Notes: generated by a model not told the origin, from the sequence alone. DNA of 10,421 bases from Clostridium sp. CAG:1013 (GCA_000432995.1 HF972671.1:63634-74054), one strand, 5' to 3'; shown: positions 1 through 7,023, counted from the first letter of the stretch. Made by a program: numbers and translations.

Positions 1-1
1 T

Positions 2-184
2 TCCGAGGAGACGGGCCAGATCTCCATCGCCTCTGAAGGAAAGCTCACCCGGAACTACAACCGTGTCACTCTGCGGGAAGTGCTGGAAAAGAACTTGATC
101 GGCACTTCGGAAGAAGCTTCGGGCGGAAAGCGGATCCTGGGCAAACTGGGATTGAGCGGCCGCACTGCCAGAAAGGGGGAGTGA
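2..184 (+). CDS. cdaA: Diadenylate cyclase CdaA, C-terminal end (5' truncated by window)
   Basis: Only the last 60 codons and the TGA stop (182-184) are present; the gene enters from the left edge with its first complete codon at base 2. The visible peptide begins SEETGQISIASEGKL, which matches the end of the DisA_N/DAC catalytic domain of membrane diadenylate cyclases. It continues with a basic, probably cytoplasmic tail (TRNYNRVTLREVLEKNLIG and on). CdaA condenses two ATP molecules to c-di-AMP at the membrane and controls potassium and osmotic balance and cell-wall homeostasis. The next gene is cdaR, three bases downstream, and cdaA-cdaR is the classic pair of Firmicutes, which supports the call. 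Membrane helices and the DGA/RHR active-site motifs lie outside the window, so the assignment rests on this short segment plus context. Confidence 0.87.
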   Translation, partial: SEETGQISIASEGKLTRNYNRVTLREVLEKNLIGTSEEASGGKRILGKLGLSGRTARKGE

Positions 185-187
185 CGG

Positions 188-1621
188 ATGAGCGAAGAGA
201 AAAAACGTCCGGAAGAATCCAAGACCCGCTCCAAAAAGAAGCGTATTTCTTTTGGCAATCTGTTTTATCACAACACCTTTGTTTTTGTGTTTTCCCTTGC
301 TGTTGCCGTGGTGAGTTGGTTCCTTATGTCCGCTAACAGCTCTGACCGGGGCGTGGTTGTGGAGGACGTGCCCATTCAGGTGCGGTATTCCTCCGCAGCG
401 GAAGAGGAAGGTCTGGAAGTGTTCAACATGTCCAGTACCACAGTTGACCTTCAGGTGACAGGTAACACCATGTTGACCAGTCAGTTGGCCGCATCTGATT
501 TTGAAGTGACCGTTACGCTGAATCCCACCTCTACGGCGGTGACAGGCAACACACTGCAAAAGCTCACTGCTGAAGTGCGGGCAGTGAAAAGCAATTCTCT
601 GGCTAATTTTGAGATTACCGGTATCAGTCCGGCGGAGGTCACCTTGGAGTACGATCGCCGGCAAGAAGCGAATTTCCCCATTGAGAGCAATATCCAATAC
701 AGCTCGGCGGATGGTTACTACGCGTCTACGCCGATTCTTTCCGCTGACAATGTGACCATTTCCGGTCCGGAGTCCTCGGTGGCCAGGATCAGCAGGGTTG
801 CAGTGAACTACACGACACAAACGGCGTTGAAGGAGGAGACCAATTTCTCCTGTCCGCTGGTTCTCTATGATAAGAGCAACCAGGTCATCACCGACACTTC
901 CAATCTGTATCTCACGATGAATGTGGACACCGTGGATGTGACAATCCCAGTGATCCCCGTTAAGACGGTGAAACTGACAGCAACCACGCTCCATCAGCCG
1001 GAAGGCTTTTTGGATAACCGCATTACCATTGACCCGGCAGAGGTCACCATTGCGGGTTCCGCTGATGTCTTGGCTGACATCAATGAGATCCAGCTGACCG
1101 ATGTGATCGATTTTGCTCAGTTGAAGGCTGGCACCACCAACACCATCACCATGGATATTCCTTTGCCTTCTGGTGTACGGAATATCAGCAGTGTGGGTGA
1201 GACCACCAGCCAGGCCACAGTTTCCATCAACTTGAATGGTTACGAGGAAAGCTCGGTCCAGGTGAGCTCCTCCAACATCCAGATTACCAATAAGCCGGAT
1301 GGCATGGATGTTTCCTTGGCCACCAGCACCCTGCCGGTCACAGTGGTTGGTCCGGAAGCCCAAGTGGCAAAGCTTACGGGAGATTCCGTGGCGGTCCAGG
1401 TGAATTTGTCCAATTACCAGAACCAAACCGGCACAGTGGATGTGCCTGCTACGGTAACCTTGATAGGCACTGCGGCAGATTCTTGCTGGGTGACAGGAGA
1501 GTATACCGTGTCCGTTACCATTTCCTCGGCTACGACTGCGGTGACCGCACGAACAGCCAAAGCCGTGGAGAGTGAGAAGGTGGACGACCATGACACCTTC
1601 GTAGCCACTCCTCAGGAGTAG
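188..1621 (+). CDS. cdaR: CdaR, YbbR-domain regulator of diadenylate cyclase
   Basis: This 477-residue protein has a short basic cytoplasmic N-terminus (residues 1-29, many K/R), one transmembrane helix at about 30-48 and a large extracellular region rich in S, T and V. That region reads as four YbbR repeats, roughly residues 57-155, 160-250, 253-347 and 353-445. Each repeat carries a 'P..V.I.G' type strand, for example PAEVTLEY, ADNVTISGPES, PAEVTIAGSAD and PVTVVGPEAQ. A polar tail follows. In Bacillus and Listeria, CdaR binds CdaA and modulates c-di-AMP production. ATG 188 lies three bases after the cdaA stop, with a purine-rich AAAGGGGGAG site inside the end of cdaA, so translational coupling is likely. 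Canonical operons continue into glmM, but here a terminator follows at once. Confidence 0.93.
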   Translation: MSEEKKRPEESKTRSKKKRISFGNLFYHNTFVFVFSLAVAVVSWFLMSANSSDRGVVVEDVPIQVRYSSAAEEEGLEVFNMSSTTVDLQVTGNTMLTSQLAASDFEVTVTLNPTSTAVTGNTLQKLTAEVRAVKSNSLANFEITGISPAEVTLEYDRRQEANFPIESNIQYSSADGYYASTPILSADNVTISGPESSVARISRVAVNYTTQTALKEETNFSCPLVLYDKSNQVITDTSNLYLTMNVDTVDVTIPVIPVKTVKLTATTLHQPEGFLDNRITIDPAEVTIAGSADVLADINEIQLTDVIDFAQLKAGTTNTITMDIPLPSGVRNISSVGETTSQATVSINLNGYEESSVQVSSSNIQITNKPDGMDVSLATSTLPVTVVGPEAQVAKLTGDSVAVQVNLSNYQNQTGTVDVPATVTLIGTAADSCWVTGEYTVSVTISSATTAVTARTAKAVESEKVDDHDTFVATPQE

Positions 1622-1646
1622 CAGGGGAGAAGAATAGAGAAGTTTC

Positions 1647-1690
1647 AAGAGAGCGTTTCGGAGATTTTTTCTCCGGGACGCTCTTTTCTT
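1647..1690 (+). terminator. Rho-independent terminator after cdaR
   Basis: A 15-bp stem pairs 1650-1664 (AGAGCGTTTCGGAGA) with 1670-1684 (TCTCCGGGACGCTCT), including two G-U pairs. It is closed by a T5 loop and followed by TTTCTT. Flanking A/T bases extend the stem. It ends the cdaA-cdaR transcript and separates it from the promoter that starts at its 3' edge. Confidence 0.88.
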
Positions 1691-1718
1691 TGCAAAAATC
1701 TATGGAAGGGTGTATAAT
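1690..1718 (+). promoter_or_regulatory. Sigma-A-like promoter for the DUF951-prfA operon
   Basis: TTGCAA (1690-1695) and a perfect TATAAT (1713-1718) are separated by 17 bases, an almost ideal vegetative promoter. It sits directly behind the cdaR terminator and about 70 bases before the DUF951 start. It probably drives DUF951, prfA, the sua5-coaE fusion and the lytic transglycosylase, as I see no other clear promoter or terminator between them. Confidence 0.8.
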
Positions 1719-1787
1719 AATAAATTAGTTTTTTGTCGTGAGTCCCTTGGGCCGCGGCGGCGAGTCAAAGGTGAAAGGATGAGACAG

Positions 1788-1979
1788 ATGGACATCCAAG
1801 TGGGCGATGTGCTCCGTATGAAAAAGCCCCATCCTTGCGGCAGTCTGGAATTTACCGTGCTGCGGGTTGGAATGGATTTTAAGATCCGGTGCAACGGCTG
1901 TGGCCGTGAAGTGATGATCCCCCGGCTCAAGTGCGAGAAGAACGTGAAGAAGGTCCTCCGTCCGGAAGGGGAGGAGTAG
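1788..1979 (+). CDS. DUF951 family protein (small, Zn-ribbon-like)
   Basis: This 63-residue protein begins MDIQVGDVLRMKKPHPCGS and contains WxV-like and cysteine features typical of DUF951: KPHPCGS near residue 15, then RCNGCGREVMIPR (about residues 34-46). Three cysteines and one histidine could bind a metal, but this is inference; the molecular role of the family is not established. ATG 1788 is chosen because AAAGGA at 1774-1779 sits eight bases upstream and the product then has the usual family length of about 65. A reading frame open from 1710 would start inside the -10 box, and ATG 1779 overlaps the ribosome binding site. It is the first gene of the prfA operon. Confidence 0.85.
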   Translation: MDIQVGDVLRMKKPHPCGSLEFTVLRVGMDFKIRCNGCGREVMIPRLKCEKNVKKVLRPEGEE

Positions 1980-1982
1980 AAG

Positions 1983-2018
1983 GCTTTTCCAAAACTAGGA
2001 TCTCAATTTTGGAAAGGC
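1983..2018 (+). promoter_or_regulatory. Stem-loop covering the prfA ribosome binding site
   Basis: Bases 1983-1994 (GCTTTTCCAAAA) pair with 2007-2018 (TTTTGGAAAGGC) in a 12-bp stem with one U-G pair and a 12-base loop. The 3' arm contains GGAAAGG (2011-2017), the only good Shine-Dalgarno match before the prfA GTG. It begins four bases after the DUF951 stop. No T-run follows, so a simple terminator is unlikely; control of prfA translation is inferred from the geometry. Confidence 0.55.
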
Positions 2019-2028
2019 TGTGTTTATT

Positions 2029-3099
2029 GTGTTTGAGAATCTGCGTGTTTTTGAAAACCGTTTTGAAGAGTTGAATATGAAGCTATACGACCCAGCTACT
2101 GCTGCTCAGCGGGAACTTTATGCCTCCCTAATGAAGGAACATAAAGAACTGGAACCCATTGTGGAGACCTATCGGGCGTACTGCCGCTGCCAGGAGGACT
2201 TGACAGGAGCCAAGGAACTTTTGGAGGAGAGTGGCCAGAGGGAACTGCGGGAGATGGCCCAGCAGGAGATCAAGGAAAAGGGAGAGGAGCTTTCCCGCCT
2301 GGAAGAGGAATTGAAGCTGCTGCTCCTGCCCAAAGACCCCAACGATGAGAAAAACGTCATCGTGGAGATCCGGGGTGGTGCCGGCGGGGAAGAGGCAGCC
2401 CTGTTTGCCTATACCCTGTACCGGATGTACACCATTTACGCCGAGAAAAAGGGTTGGAAAACAGAGATCGTTGGCCTAAACGAAACAGAGCTGGGAGGTT
2501 TTAAGGAAGTGAGCTTCCTCATCGATGGGGAAGGGGCCTATTCCCGGCTGAAATACGAAAGCGGCGTTCACCGAGTGCAGCGGGTGCCGGAGACAGAAGC
2601 CCAAGGCCGCATCCACACCTCTACGGCCACGGTGGCTGTGCTGCCGGAAGCGGAAGAAGTGGACGTGGACATCGATCCGAAGGACCTTCAGATCGACACA
2701 TTCCGTTCCAGCGGCGCCGGTGGTCAGCACATTAACAAGACCTCTTCTGCCATCCGTGTAACCCACCTGCCAACGGGTATGGTGGTGGAGTGCCAGGACG
2801 AGCGGAGCCAGTATAAAAACAAGGAGAAGGCCTTGAAAGTGCTGCGGGCCAGACTGTTGGACCAAGAACGGAAAAAAGCCAGCGATCAGGTGGCTCAGGA
2901 GCGCCGCAGCCAGGTGGGCACCGGAGACCGTTCCGAACGGATACGCACTTATAATTTCCCACAAGCTCGAGTGACGGATCACCGTATTGGTCTGACACTT
3001 TACAAGCTGGACGAGATCATCGGAGGTGCCCTGGATGAGATCATCGACAGCCTGGTTGCAGCTGACCGTGCCGCTCAGCTGGAAGAGTCCCAGGGATAA
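2029..3099 (+). CDS. prfA: Peptide chain release factor 1
   Basis: A 356-residue class I release factor that recognises UAA and UAG and triggers peptidyl-tRNA hydrolysis on the ribosome. Visible marks are the helical N-terminal domain (to about residue 100), the RGGAGGEEAALFA stretch (about 115-127), the PxT codon-recognition tripeptide as PET (187-189) within RVPETEAQGRIHTSTATVAV, and the catalytic GGQ at 231-233 in SSGAGGQHINKTSSA. The PxT form rather than SPF marks RF1, not RF2. GTG 2029 is preferred over GTG 2020: MFENLRVFENRFEELN then aligns end to end with the start of Bacillus RF1 (as I recall it), and GGAAAGG (2011-2017) would be only two bases from 2020 but 11 from 2029. The usual GGQ methylase gene prmC does not follow it here. 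Confidence 0.95.
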   Translation: MFENLRVFENRFEELNMKLYDPATAAQRELYASLMKEHKELEPIVETYRAYCRCQEDLTGAKELLEESGQRELREMAQQEIKEKGEELSRLEEELKLLLLPKDPNDEKNVIVEIRGGAGGEEAALFAYTLYRMYTIYAEKKGWKTEIVGLNETELGGFKEVSFLIDGEGAYSRLKYESGVHRVQRVPETEAQGRIHTSTATVAVLPEAEEVDVDIDPKDLQIDTFRSSGAGGQHINKTSSAIRVTHLPTGMVVECQDERSQYKNKEKALKVLRARLLDQERKKASDQVAQERRSQVGTGDRSERIRTYNFPQARVTDHRIGLTLYKLDEIIGGALDEIIDSLVAADRAAQLEESQG

Positions 3100-3111
3100 G
3101 GAGGGAACTAC

Positions 3112-4737
3112 ATGGAAACGTTATTGTTGAGCGACCGTTGTGCCGGAGATATCACCCGGGCAGGAGAGATCCTTCGCCGGGGCGGTCTGGTTGCCATCCC
3201 CACTGAGACGGTGTACGGCTTGGCGGCAAACGCTTTGGACGAGGAAGCTGTGAAAAATATCTACCAGGCAAAGGGACGTCCTTCCGACAACCCGCTGATT
3301 GTTCATATCAGCGATGTGTCCCAGCTGGTTCCCTTGGTTCGGGAAGTGCCGGAGGCCGCAAAGCGTTTGGCAGCGGTGTTTTGGCCGGGTCCTCTTACCA
3401 TCATCCTACCCAAGTCGGACCTGGTGCCTCGCACCACTAGCGGTGGCCTGGACACAGTTGCGGTGCGGTGTCCTTCTCATCCCACGGCCCGTGCGGTGAT
3501 CGATGCTGCGGGGGTGCCTTTGGCAGCGCCTTCTGCCAACCTGTCTGGCAGACCCAGCCCTACCACTTTCCGCCATGTGCAGGAGGACCTTACCGGCCGT
3601 GTGGACGCCCTTTTAGACGGAGGCGACTGCGACGTGGGGGTGGAGTCCACAGTGCTGACCTTGGCTCAGGGCACTCCTCGGATCCTACGGCCCGGCGGCA
3701 TCACACTTGCTCAGCTTCGTTCCGTGCTGGGAGAAGTGGAAGTGGACCCTGCTGTGGTCCATCAGTTGGAGAAAGGGAAACGAGCCGCTTCCCCGGGAAT
3801 GAAGTACAAACATTATTCCCCCGCTGCGGATGTGGTCATCGTAGATGCCTCTCCGGAGGAATACGTTGGATTTGTGAATCGAAAAGGGGATGGTTGGGCA
3901 CTGTGCTTCGAGGAGGATGTTCCCTACCTGCAAGTACCTACCGTGACCTACGGAGCCAGATACGATGGAAGTGCTCAGGCCCACCGGCTGTTTGATGCGC
4001 TCCACAGCCTAGACGAGGTGGGGGCGAAAAAAGCCTATGCTCGTATGCCCTCCAAGCAAGGGGTGGGGCTAGCGGTGTATAACCGGCTGATCCGGGCCGC
4101 TGCTTTCCAGGTGGTAAATCCTACGGGAGTGCAGGTGATAGGGCTCACGGGACCTACGGGCGCGGGAAAATCCACTGTGGGAGATGCTCTCAGAAAGCGG
4201 GGCTGCTTTGTGGTAGACTGTGACCAGGTTACCCGCAGCGCTCAGGTGTACGATCCCGCCTGTCTGGAGGAACTTTCCAGCGCTTTTGGACCGGAGGTCT
4301 GTCCCGACGGTGTACTGAACCGGGCGGAGTTGGCAAAGCGTGCTTTTGCTTCTGAAGAGGCTCGAGAGCGGCTGGGGGAGATCACCTTCCCCCGGATCAT
4401 CCGTCGGGTGCGGCAGCTTTTGGAGGAGGGAAAAGCCCAAGGATATAAGATTCTGGTGCTGGATGCCCCCACGCTGTTTGAGTCCGGCCTGGATAGTGCC
4501 TGCTCTCGGATTCTGGTGGTAGACGCCCCCAAGGAGGAGCGGTTGGCACGGATCTTGAAGCGGGACTCCCTTTCTCAGGAAGCGGCTCTTCGGCGACTGG
4601 AAGCCCAGCCCTCCCCGGATTTTTACACTTCCCGGGCAGACTGGGTGGTGGAAAACGGTCCTGGGGCTCAAGTGGAAGAAGCCGTAGAGAAGCTGCTTGA
4701 GAGATTGCTGGATGAAATGGGGAACACTAGCCTATGA
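3112..4737 (+). CDS. Fused L-threonylcarbamoyladenylate synthase (Sua5) and dephospho-CoA kinase (CoaE)
   Basis: One uninterrupted 541-residue frame holds two enzymes. Residues 1 to about 335 are a full Sua5: YrdC domain with TETVYGL (31-37), KGRPSDNPL (54-62), SANLSGRPSPTT (141-152), GVESTV (176-181) and LRPGGIT (192-198), the SPGMKYKHYSP linker (227-237), then the Sua5-specific C-terminal domain. It makes threonylcarbamoyl-AMP for t6A37 of tRNA. Residues about 341-541 are CoaE: Walker A GPTGAGKS (347-354), DCD (369-371, family DxD), LDAPTLFESGL (450-460) and a lid with KRDSLSQEAALRRLEAQ (483-499); it phosphorylates dephospho-CoA. AAGGAGGG, overlapping the prfA stop, gives a strong ribosome binding site. 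The stop overlaps the next ATG. Both active sites look intact, but the usual HP of the CoaE 'HPxI' motif is FP (426-427). Confidence 0.92.
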   Translation: METLLLSDRCAGDITRAGEILRRGGLVAIPTETVYGLAANALDEEAVKNIYQAKGRPSDNPLIVHISDVSQLVPLVREVPEAAKRLAAVFWPGPLTIILPKSDLVPRTTSGGLDTVAVRCPSHPTARAVIDAAGVPLAAPSANLSGRPSPTTFRHVQEDLTGRVDALLDGGDCDVGVESTVLTLAQGTPRILRPGGITLAQLRSVLGEVEVDPAVVHQLEKGKRAASPGMKYKHYSPAADVVIVDASPEEYVGFVNRKGDGWALCFEEDVPYLQVPTVTYGARYDGSAQAHRLFDALHSLDEVGAKKAYARMPSKQGVGLAVYNRLIRAAAFQVVNPTGVQVIGLTGPTGAGKSTVGDALRKRGCFVVDCDQVTRSAQVYDPACLEELSSAFGPEVCPDGVLNRAELAKRAFASEEARERLGEITFPRIIRRVRQLLEEGKAQGYKILVLDAPTLFESGLDSACSRILVVDAPKEERLARILKRDSLSQEAALRRLEAQPSPDFYTSRADWVVENGPGAQVEEAVEKLLERLLDEMGNTSL

Positions 4738-5294
4738 GAAAAGGGTGTCTTACAGGCGTGATTCTAGTAGTGTTGCTGGTGGCAGCAGTAGTTCTGTTTG
4801 GATCACGGCTGGCAGAAGCGGGCCTGAAACTGCTGTATCCCAAGTCCTATTCTCGGTTGGTAGAGCAGGAGGCTGCGGAGTTTGACCTGGATCCGGACCT
4901 GGTGTACGCAGTCATCAAAACGGAGAGCGGCTTCGATCCGGAAGCCCGATCCAGCGCCGACGCTATGGGGCTAATGCAGTTAACCCAGGGCACTTTCGAC
5001 TGGATCGCTTCCCTTTATCCACTGGAGGACCCTAACGCCGGTGTGTACGATCCTCAGGCCAACGTTCATTGTGGTTGCGCCCTGTTACGGCTGCTGATAG
5101 ATCAATATGGCAGTGTGGAAGTAGCTCTGGCGGCCTACAACGCAGGCATGGGAAATGTTTCGGAGTGGCTTCAAAGCGGGGACTATTCCCACGATGGGGA
5201 GACGCTCCACACCATCCCCTATCCAGAGACGGATGCCTATGTGAAAAAGGTGCTGCGGGGGTACGAGATCTATCAAAAGCTCTATGACGAATAA
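4734..5294 (+). CDS. Membrane-anchored lytic transglycosylase (SLT/GH23 family)
   Basis: A 186-residue protein with an N-terminal membrane anchor or uncleaved signal helix (about residues 5-23, after MRKG) and a compact SLT domain. Motifs are YAVIKTESGFDPEARS with catalytic Glu64, the AMGLMQLTQGTF block (77-88) and VALAAYNAGMGNVSEWL (130-146). These enzymes cleave the MurNAc-GlcNAc bond of peptidoglycan, forming 1,6-anhydro-MurNAc, and act outside the membrane. ATG 4734 overlaps the fusion gene's TGA (ATGA), with GGGGA about ten bases upstream, so translation is probably coupled. A coaE gene followed by a small slt gene is a frequent clostridial arrangement, and this suggests the fusion sits at the ancestral coaE locus. 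No convincing terminator follows. Confidence 0.92.
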   Translation: MRKGCLTGVILVVLLVAAVVLFGSRLAEAGLKLLYPKSYSRLVEQEAAEFDLDPDLVYAVIKTESGFDPEARSSADAMGLMQLTQGTFDWIASLYPLEDPNAGVYDPQANVHCGCALLRLLIDQYGSVEVALAAYNAGMGNVSEWLQSGDYSHDGETLHTIPYPETDAYVKKVLRGYEIYQKLYDE

Positions 5295-5305
5295 GTTGCC
5301 TTTCG

Positions 5306-5334
5306 TTGCATTTTGTGTCGATTCATGGTAGAGT
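5306..5334 (+). promoter_or_regulatory. Candidate promoter for the M18 aminopeptidase
   Basis: TTGCAT (5306-5311) and TAGAGT (5329-5334) are 17 bases apart, just after the transglycosylase stop. The -10 is imperfect (four of six). If used, it leaves a leader of about 195 bases before the aminopeptidase ATG. A second, weaker -10-like TATATA lies at 5457-5462 without a good -35. Confidence 0.5.
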
Positions 5335-5534
5335 AGAAGTGGATGAAAGTTGGTGGCTCAAGATGTGACCACTTGGCAGGAAGCAGTCTTCTTTTACGCA
5401 ATTTTGATCGAACCAGCGGATGACCAAACGCTGCTCCACCTACGTTTTATCCCATCTATATAGAAGTTTTGAGTTGAACGTTGAAACGCACTTTCAGGGA
5501 AGATTCCCTTGAGAGATATAGGAGGTCAATTAGA
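5335..5534 (+). other. Leader region with possible RNA stems before the M18 gene
   Basis: About 200 bases without a supported gene. Local inverted repeats include AAGTGG (5337-5342) with CCACTT (5369-5374), which competes with a GTGG (5353-5356)/CCAC pairing; CAGCG (5414-5418) with CGCTG (5429-5433); and AGGGA (5496-5500) with TCCCT (5505-5509), ten bases before the AGGAGG site at 5520-5525. I recognise no known riboswitch or T-box consensus, and the stems could be chance. Confidence 0.3.
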
Positions 5535-6947
5535 ATGTCTAAGAAAGAGGAAAAGATCGACGCTAAGGAGCTGGCGAAAGAGCTCCTCATGGACCGTACC
5601 CATGGCGCCGTTAAAGTGGGCGCTAAGGAGCTGGGTAAGGCCGACAAGTTCGCCGAGGGCTACAAGGCTTTCCTGAACGCGGCAAAGACCGAGCGGGAAA
5701 CTGTGACTTGGGCTGTGAAGGCCGCTGAGGAAGCTGGCTTTGAGCCCTTTGATCCTGAGAAGAAGTACAAAGCCGGTGATAAGGTCTATTACAACAACCG
5801 GGGCAAGGCCATGTGCCTGGCTGTTATCGGCAAGAAGGGCGCCAAGAAAGGTGTCCGCATTGCTGCTGCTCACATCGACAGCCCCCGTGTGGACCTGAAG
5901 CCCATCCCTCTGTATGAGGCAAGCGAGCTGGCTCTGCTCAAGACCCATTACTACGGCGGTATCAAGAAGTATCAGTGGACTGCTATCCCCCTGTCCATGC
6001 ACGGCAAGATCATCCGCAAAGACGGCTCTGAGATTACCGTGAACGTGGGCGAGAAGCCGGAGGATCCCCAGTTCTGCATCACCGACATCCTGCCCCACCT
6101 GGGCAAGGATCAGATGACCAAGACGCTGGGCGAGGCCTTCACCGGCGAGGATCTCAACGTTCTGGTAGGCAGCCTGCCCCTTACCGACGGGGAAGGGGAG
6201 AAGCTGTTCAAACTGAACATCATGAACATTCTGCATCAGCAGTATGGCATCGTGGAGAGTGACCTGATCTCCGCGGAGATCGAGTTTGTTCCCGCTTTCA
6301 AGGCGGTGGACATCGGCTTTGACCGGAGCATGATCGGCGCCTACGGCCATGATGACCGTGTATGCGCTTATCCCGCTTTGGAAGCCATCTTCAAGTGCAA
6401 GACTCCCGAGTACACCTCCATCACCGTTCTGGCGGACAAGGAGGAGATCGGCAGCGTGGGCAACACGGGTCTGGCCTCTGAGTTCCTGAACTATTTCGTG
6501 GCGGATCTGGCTGCTGCTGAGGGCCTGGAGGCTCGCCACGTGTATTCCAAGTCCACCTGCCTGTCCGCTGACGTGACTGCGGCATACGATCCCAACTACG
6601 CTTCCGCTTTTGAGGCTGGCAACTCCTGCTACCTGAACCGGGGCGTAGGCGTGGCCAAGTATACCGGTTCCCGTGGTAAGGGCGGCAGCAACGATGCCAA
6701 CGCTGAGTTCGTAGGCTTTGTGCGCCGGATCTTCGACAGCAACGATGTGCTGTGGCAGATCGGTGAGCTGGGCAAAGTGGACCAGGGCGGCGGCGGTACC
6801 GTGGCGTTGGACATCTCCCGGATGAATGCGGACGTTATCGACGTAGGCGTGCCGGTGCTGTCCATGCATGCTCCCTTCGAGGTTGTCTCCAAGCTGGACG
6901 TGTATATGGCTTACAAAGCCTTCAAGGCTTATTTCGAGGCTGAATAA
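5535..6947 (+). CDS. M18 family zinc aminopeptidase
   Basis: A 470-residue cytosolic metallo-aminopeptidase that removes N-terminal residues from peptides. Family motifs are present in order: AAHIDSPRVDLKP with His113 and Asp115, GHDDRVCAYPALEA with Asp273/Asp274, VLADKEEIGSVGNTG with Glu303/Glu304, CLSADVTAAYDPN with Asp346, GKGGSNDANAE (381-391) and VLSMHAPFE with His445. These supply the two-zinc site and the general base, so it should be active. ATG 5535 follows AGGAGG (5520-5525) by nine bases; an upstream in-frame extension to 5481 lacks a ribosome binding site. The N-terminus is lysine-rich with no signal peptide. Codon use is strongly biased to CTG, AAG, GGC and GAG, unlike the preceding genes, which suggests high expression. 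It appears monocistronic and ends at a strong terminator. Confidence 0.94.
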   Translation: MSKKEEKIDAKELAKELLMDRTHGAVKVGAKELGKADKFAEGYKAFLNAAKTERETVTWAVKAAEEAGFEPFDPEKKYKAGDKVYYNNRGKAMCLAVIGKKGAKKGVRIAAAHIDSPRVDLKPIPLYEASELALLKTHYYGGIKKYQWTAIPLSMHGKIIRKDGSEITVNVGEKPEDPQFCITDILPHLGKDQMTKTLGEAFTGEDLNVLVGSLPLTDGEGEKLFKLNIMNILHQQYGIVESDLISAEIEFVPAFKAVDIGFDRSMIGAYGHDDRVCAYPALEAIFKCKTPEYTSITVLADKEEIGSVGNTGLASEFLNYFVADLAAAEGLEARHVYSKSTCLSADVTAAYDPNYASAFEAGNSCYLNRGVGVAKYTGSRGKGGSNDANAEFVGFVRRIFDSNDVLWQIGELGKVDQGGGGTVALDISRMNADVIDVGVPVLSMHAPFEVVSKLDVYMAYKAFKAYFEAE

Positions 6948-6964
6948 GTAAAAAGAGCATAAAG

Positions 6965-6998
6965 AAATGGCCCCTGGCGAAAGCCGGGGGCCGTTTTT
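6965..6998 (+). terminator. Terminator shared by the M18 gene and the convergent permease gene
   Basis: GGCCCCTGGC (6969-6978) and GCCGGGGGCC (6983-6992) form a 10-bp stem with one G-U pair, capped by a GAAA tetraloop and followed by GTTTTT. An A-rich flank on the other side gives the minus-strand transcript a TTTCTTT tract. It lies between the aminopeptidase stop (6947) and the permease stop (7024), so it can serve both. Confidence 0.9.
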
Positions 6999-7023
6999 AT
7001 GGATGAAATTCTATTTTAGGCGA

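Noticed and set aside
2476..2982. A 168-codon minus-strand frame inside prfA.
   Set aside because: Lies wholly over the conserved core of release factor 1 with no promoter or ribosome binding site; a shadow frame.
3468..3995. A 175-codon plus-strand frame in another phase within the Sua5 domain, rich in Cys, Arg and Gly.
   Set aside because: Composition is typical of an out-of-phase reading of a G/C-rich gene; the Sua5 frame is clearly the real one.
5343..5423. A 26-codon frame starting MKVGGSRCDH in the leader of the M18 gene.
   Set aside because: No convincing ribosome binding site and no family resemblance; the start would coincide with the predicted transcription start.
5395..5446. Minus-strand tRNA-like pieces: GGTGGAGCAGC (as in initiator tRNA), GGTTCGATC (T-loop-like) and weakly pairing ends.
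   Set aside because: The segment is only about 50 bases, the T stem does not pair, and there is no anticodon arm; at most a chance match or a decayed remnant.
5526..6869. A 447-codon open frame on the minus strand opposite the M18 aminopeptidase.
   Set aside because: It mirrors the third-position G/C bias of the aminopeptidase, has no recognisable domain, and the plus-strand gene carries every M18 motif.
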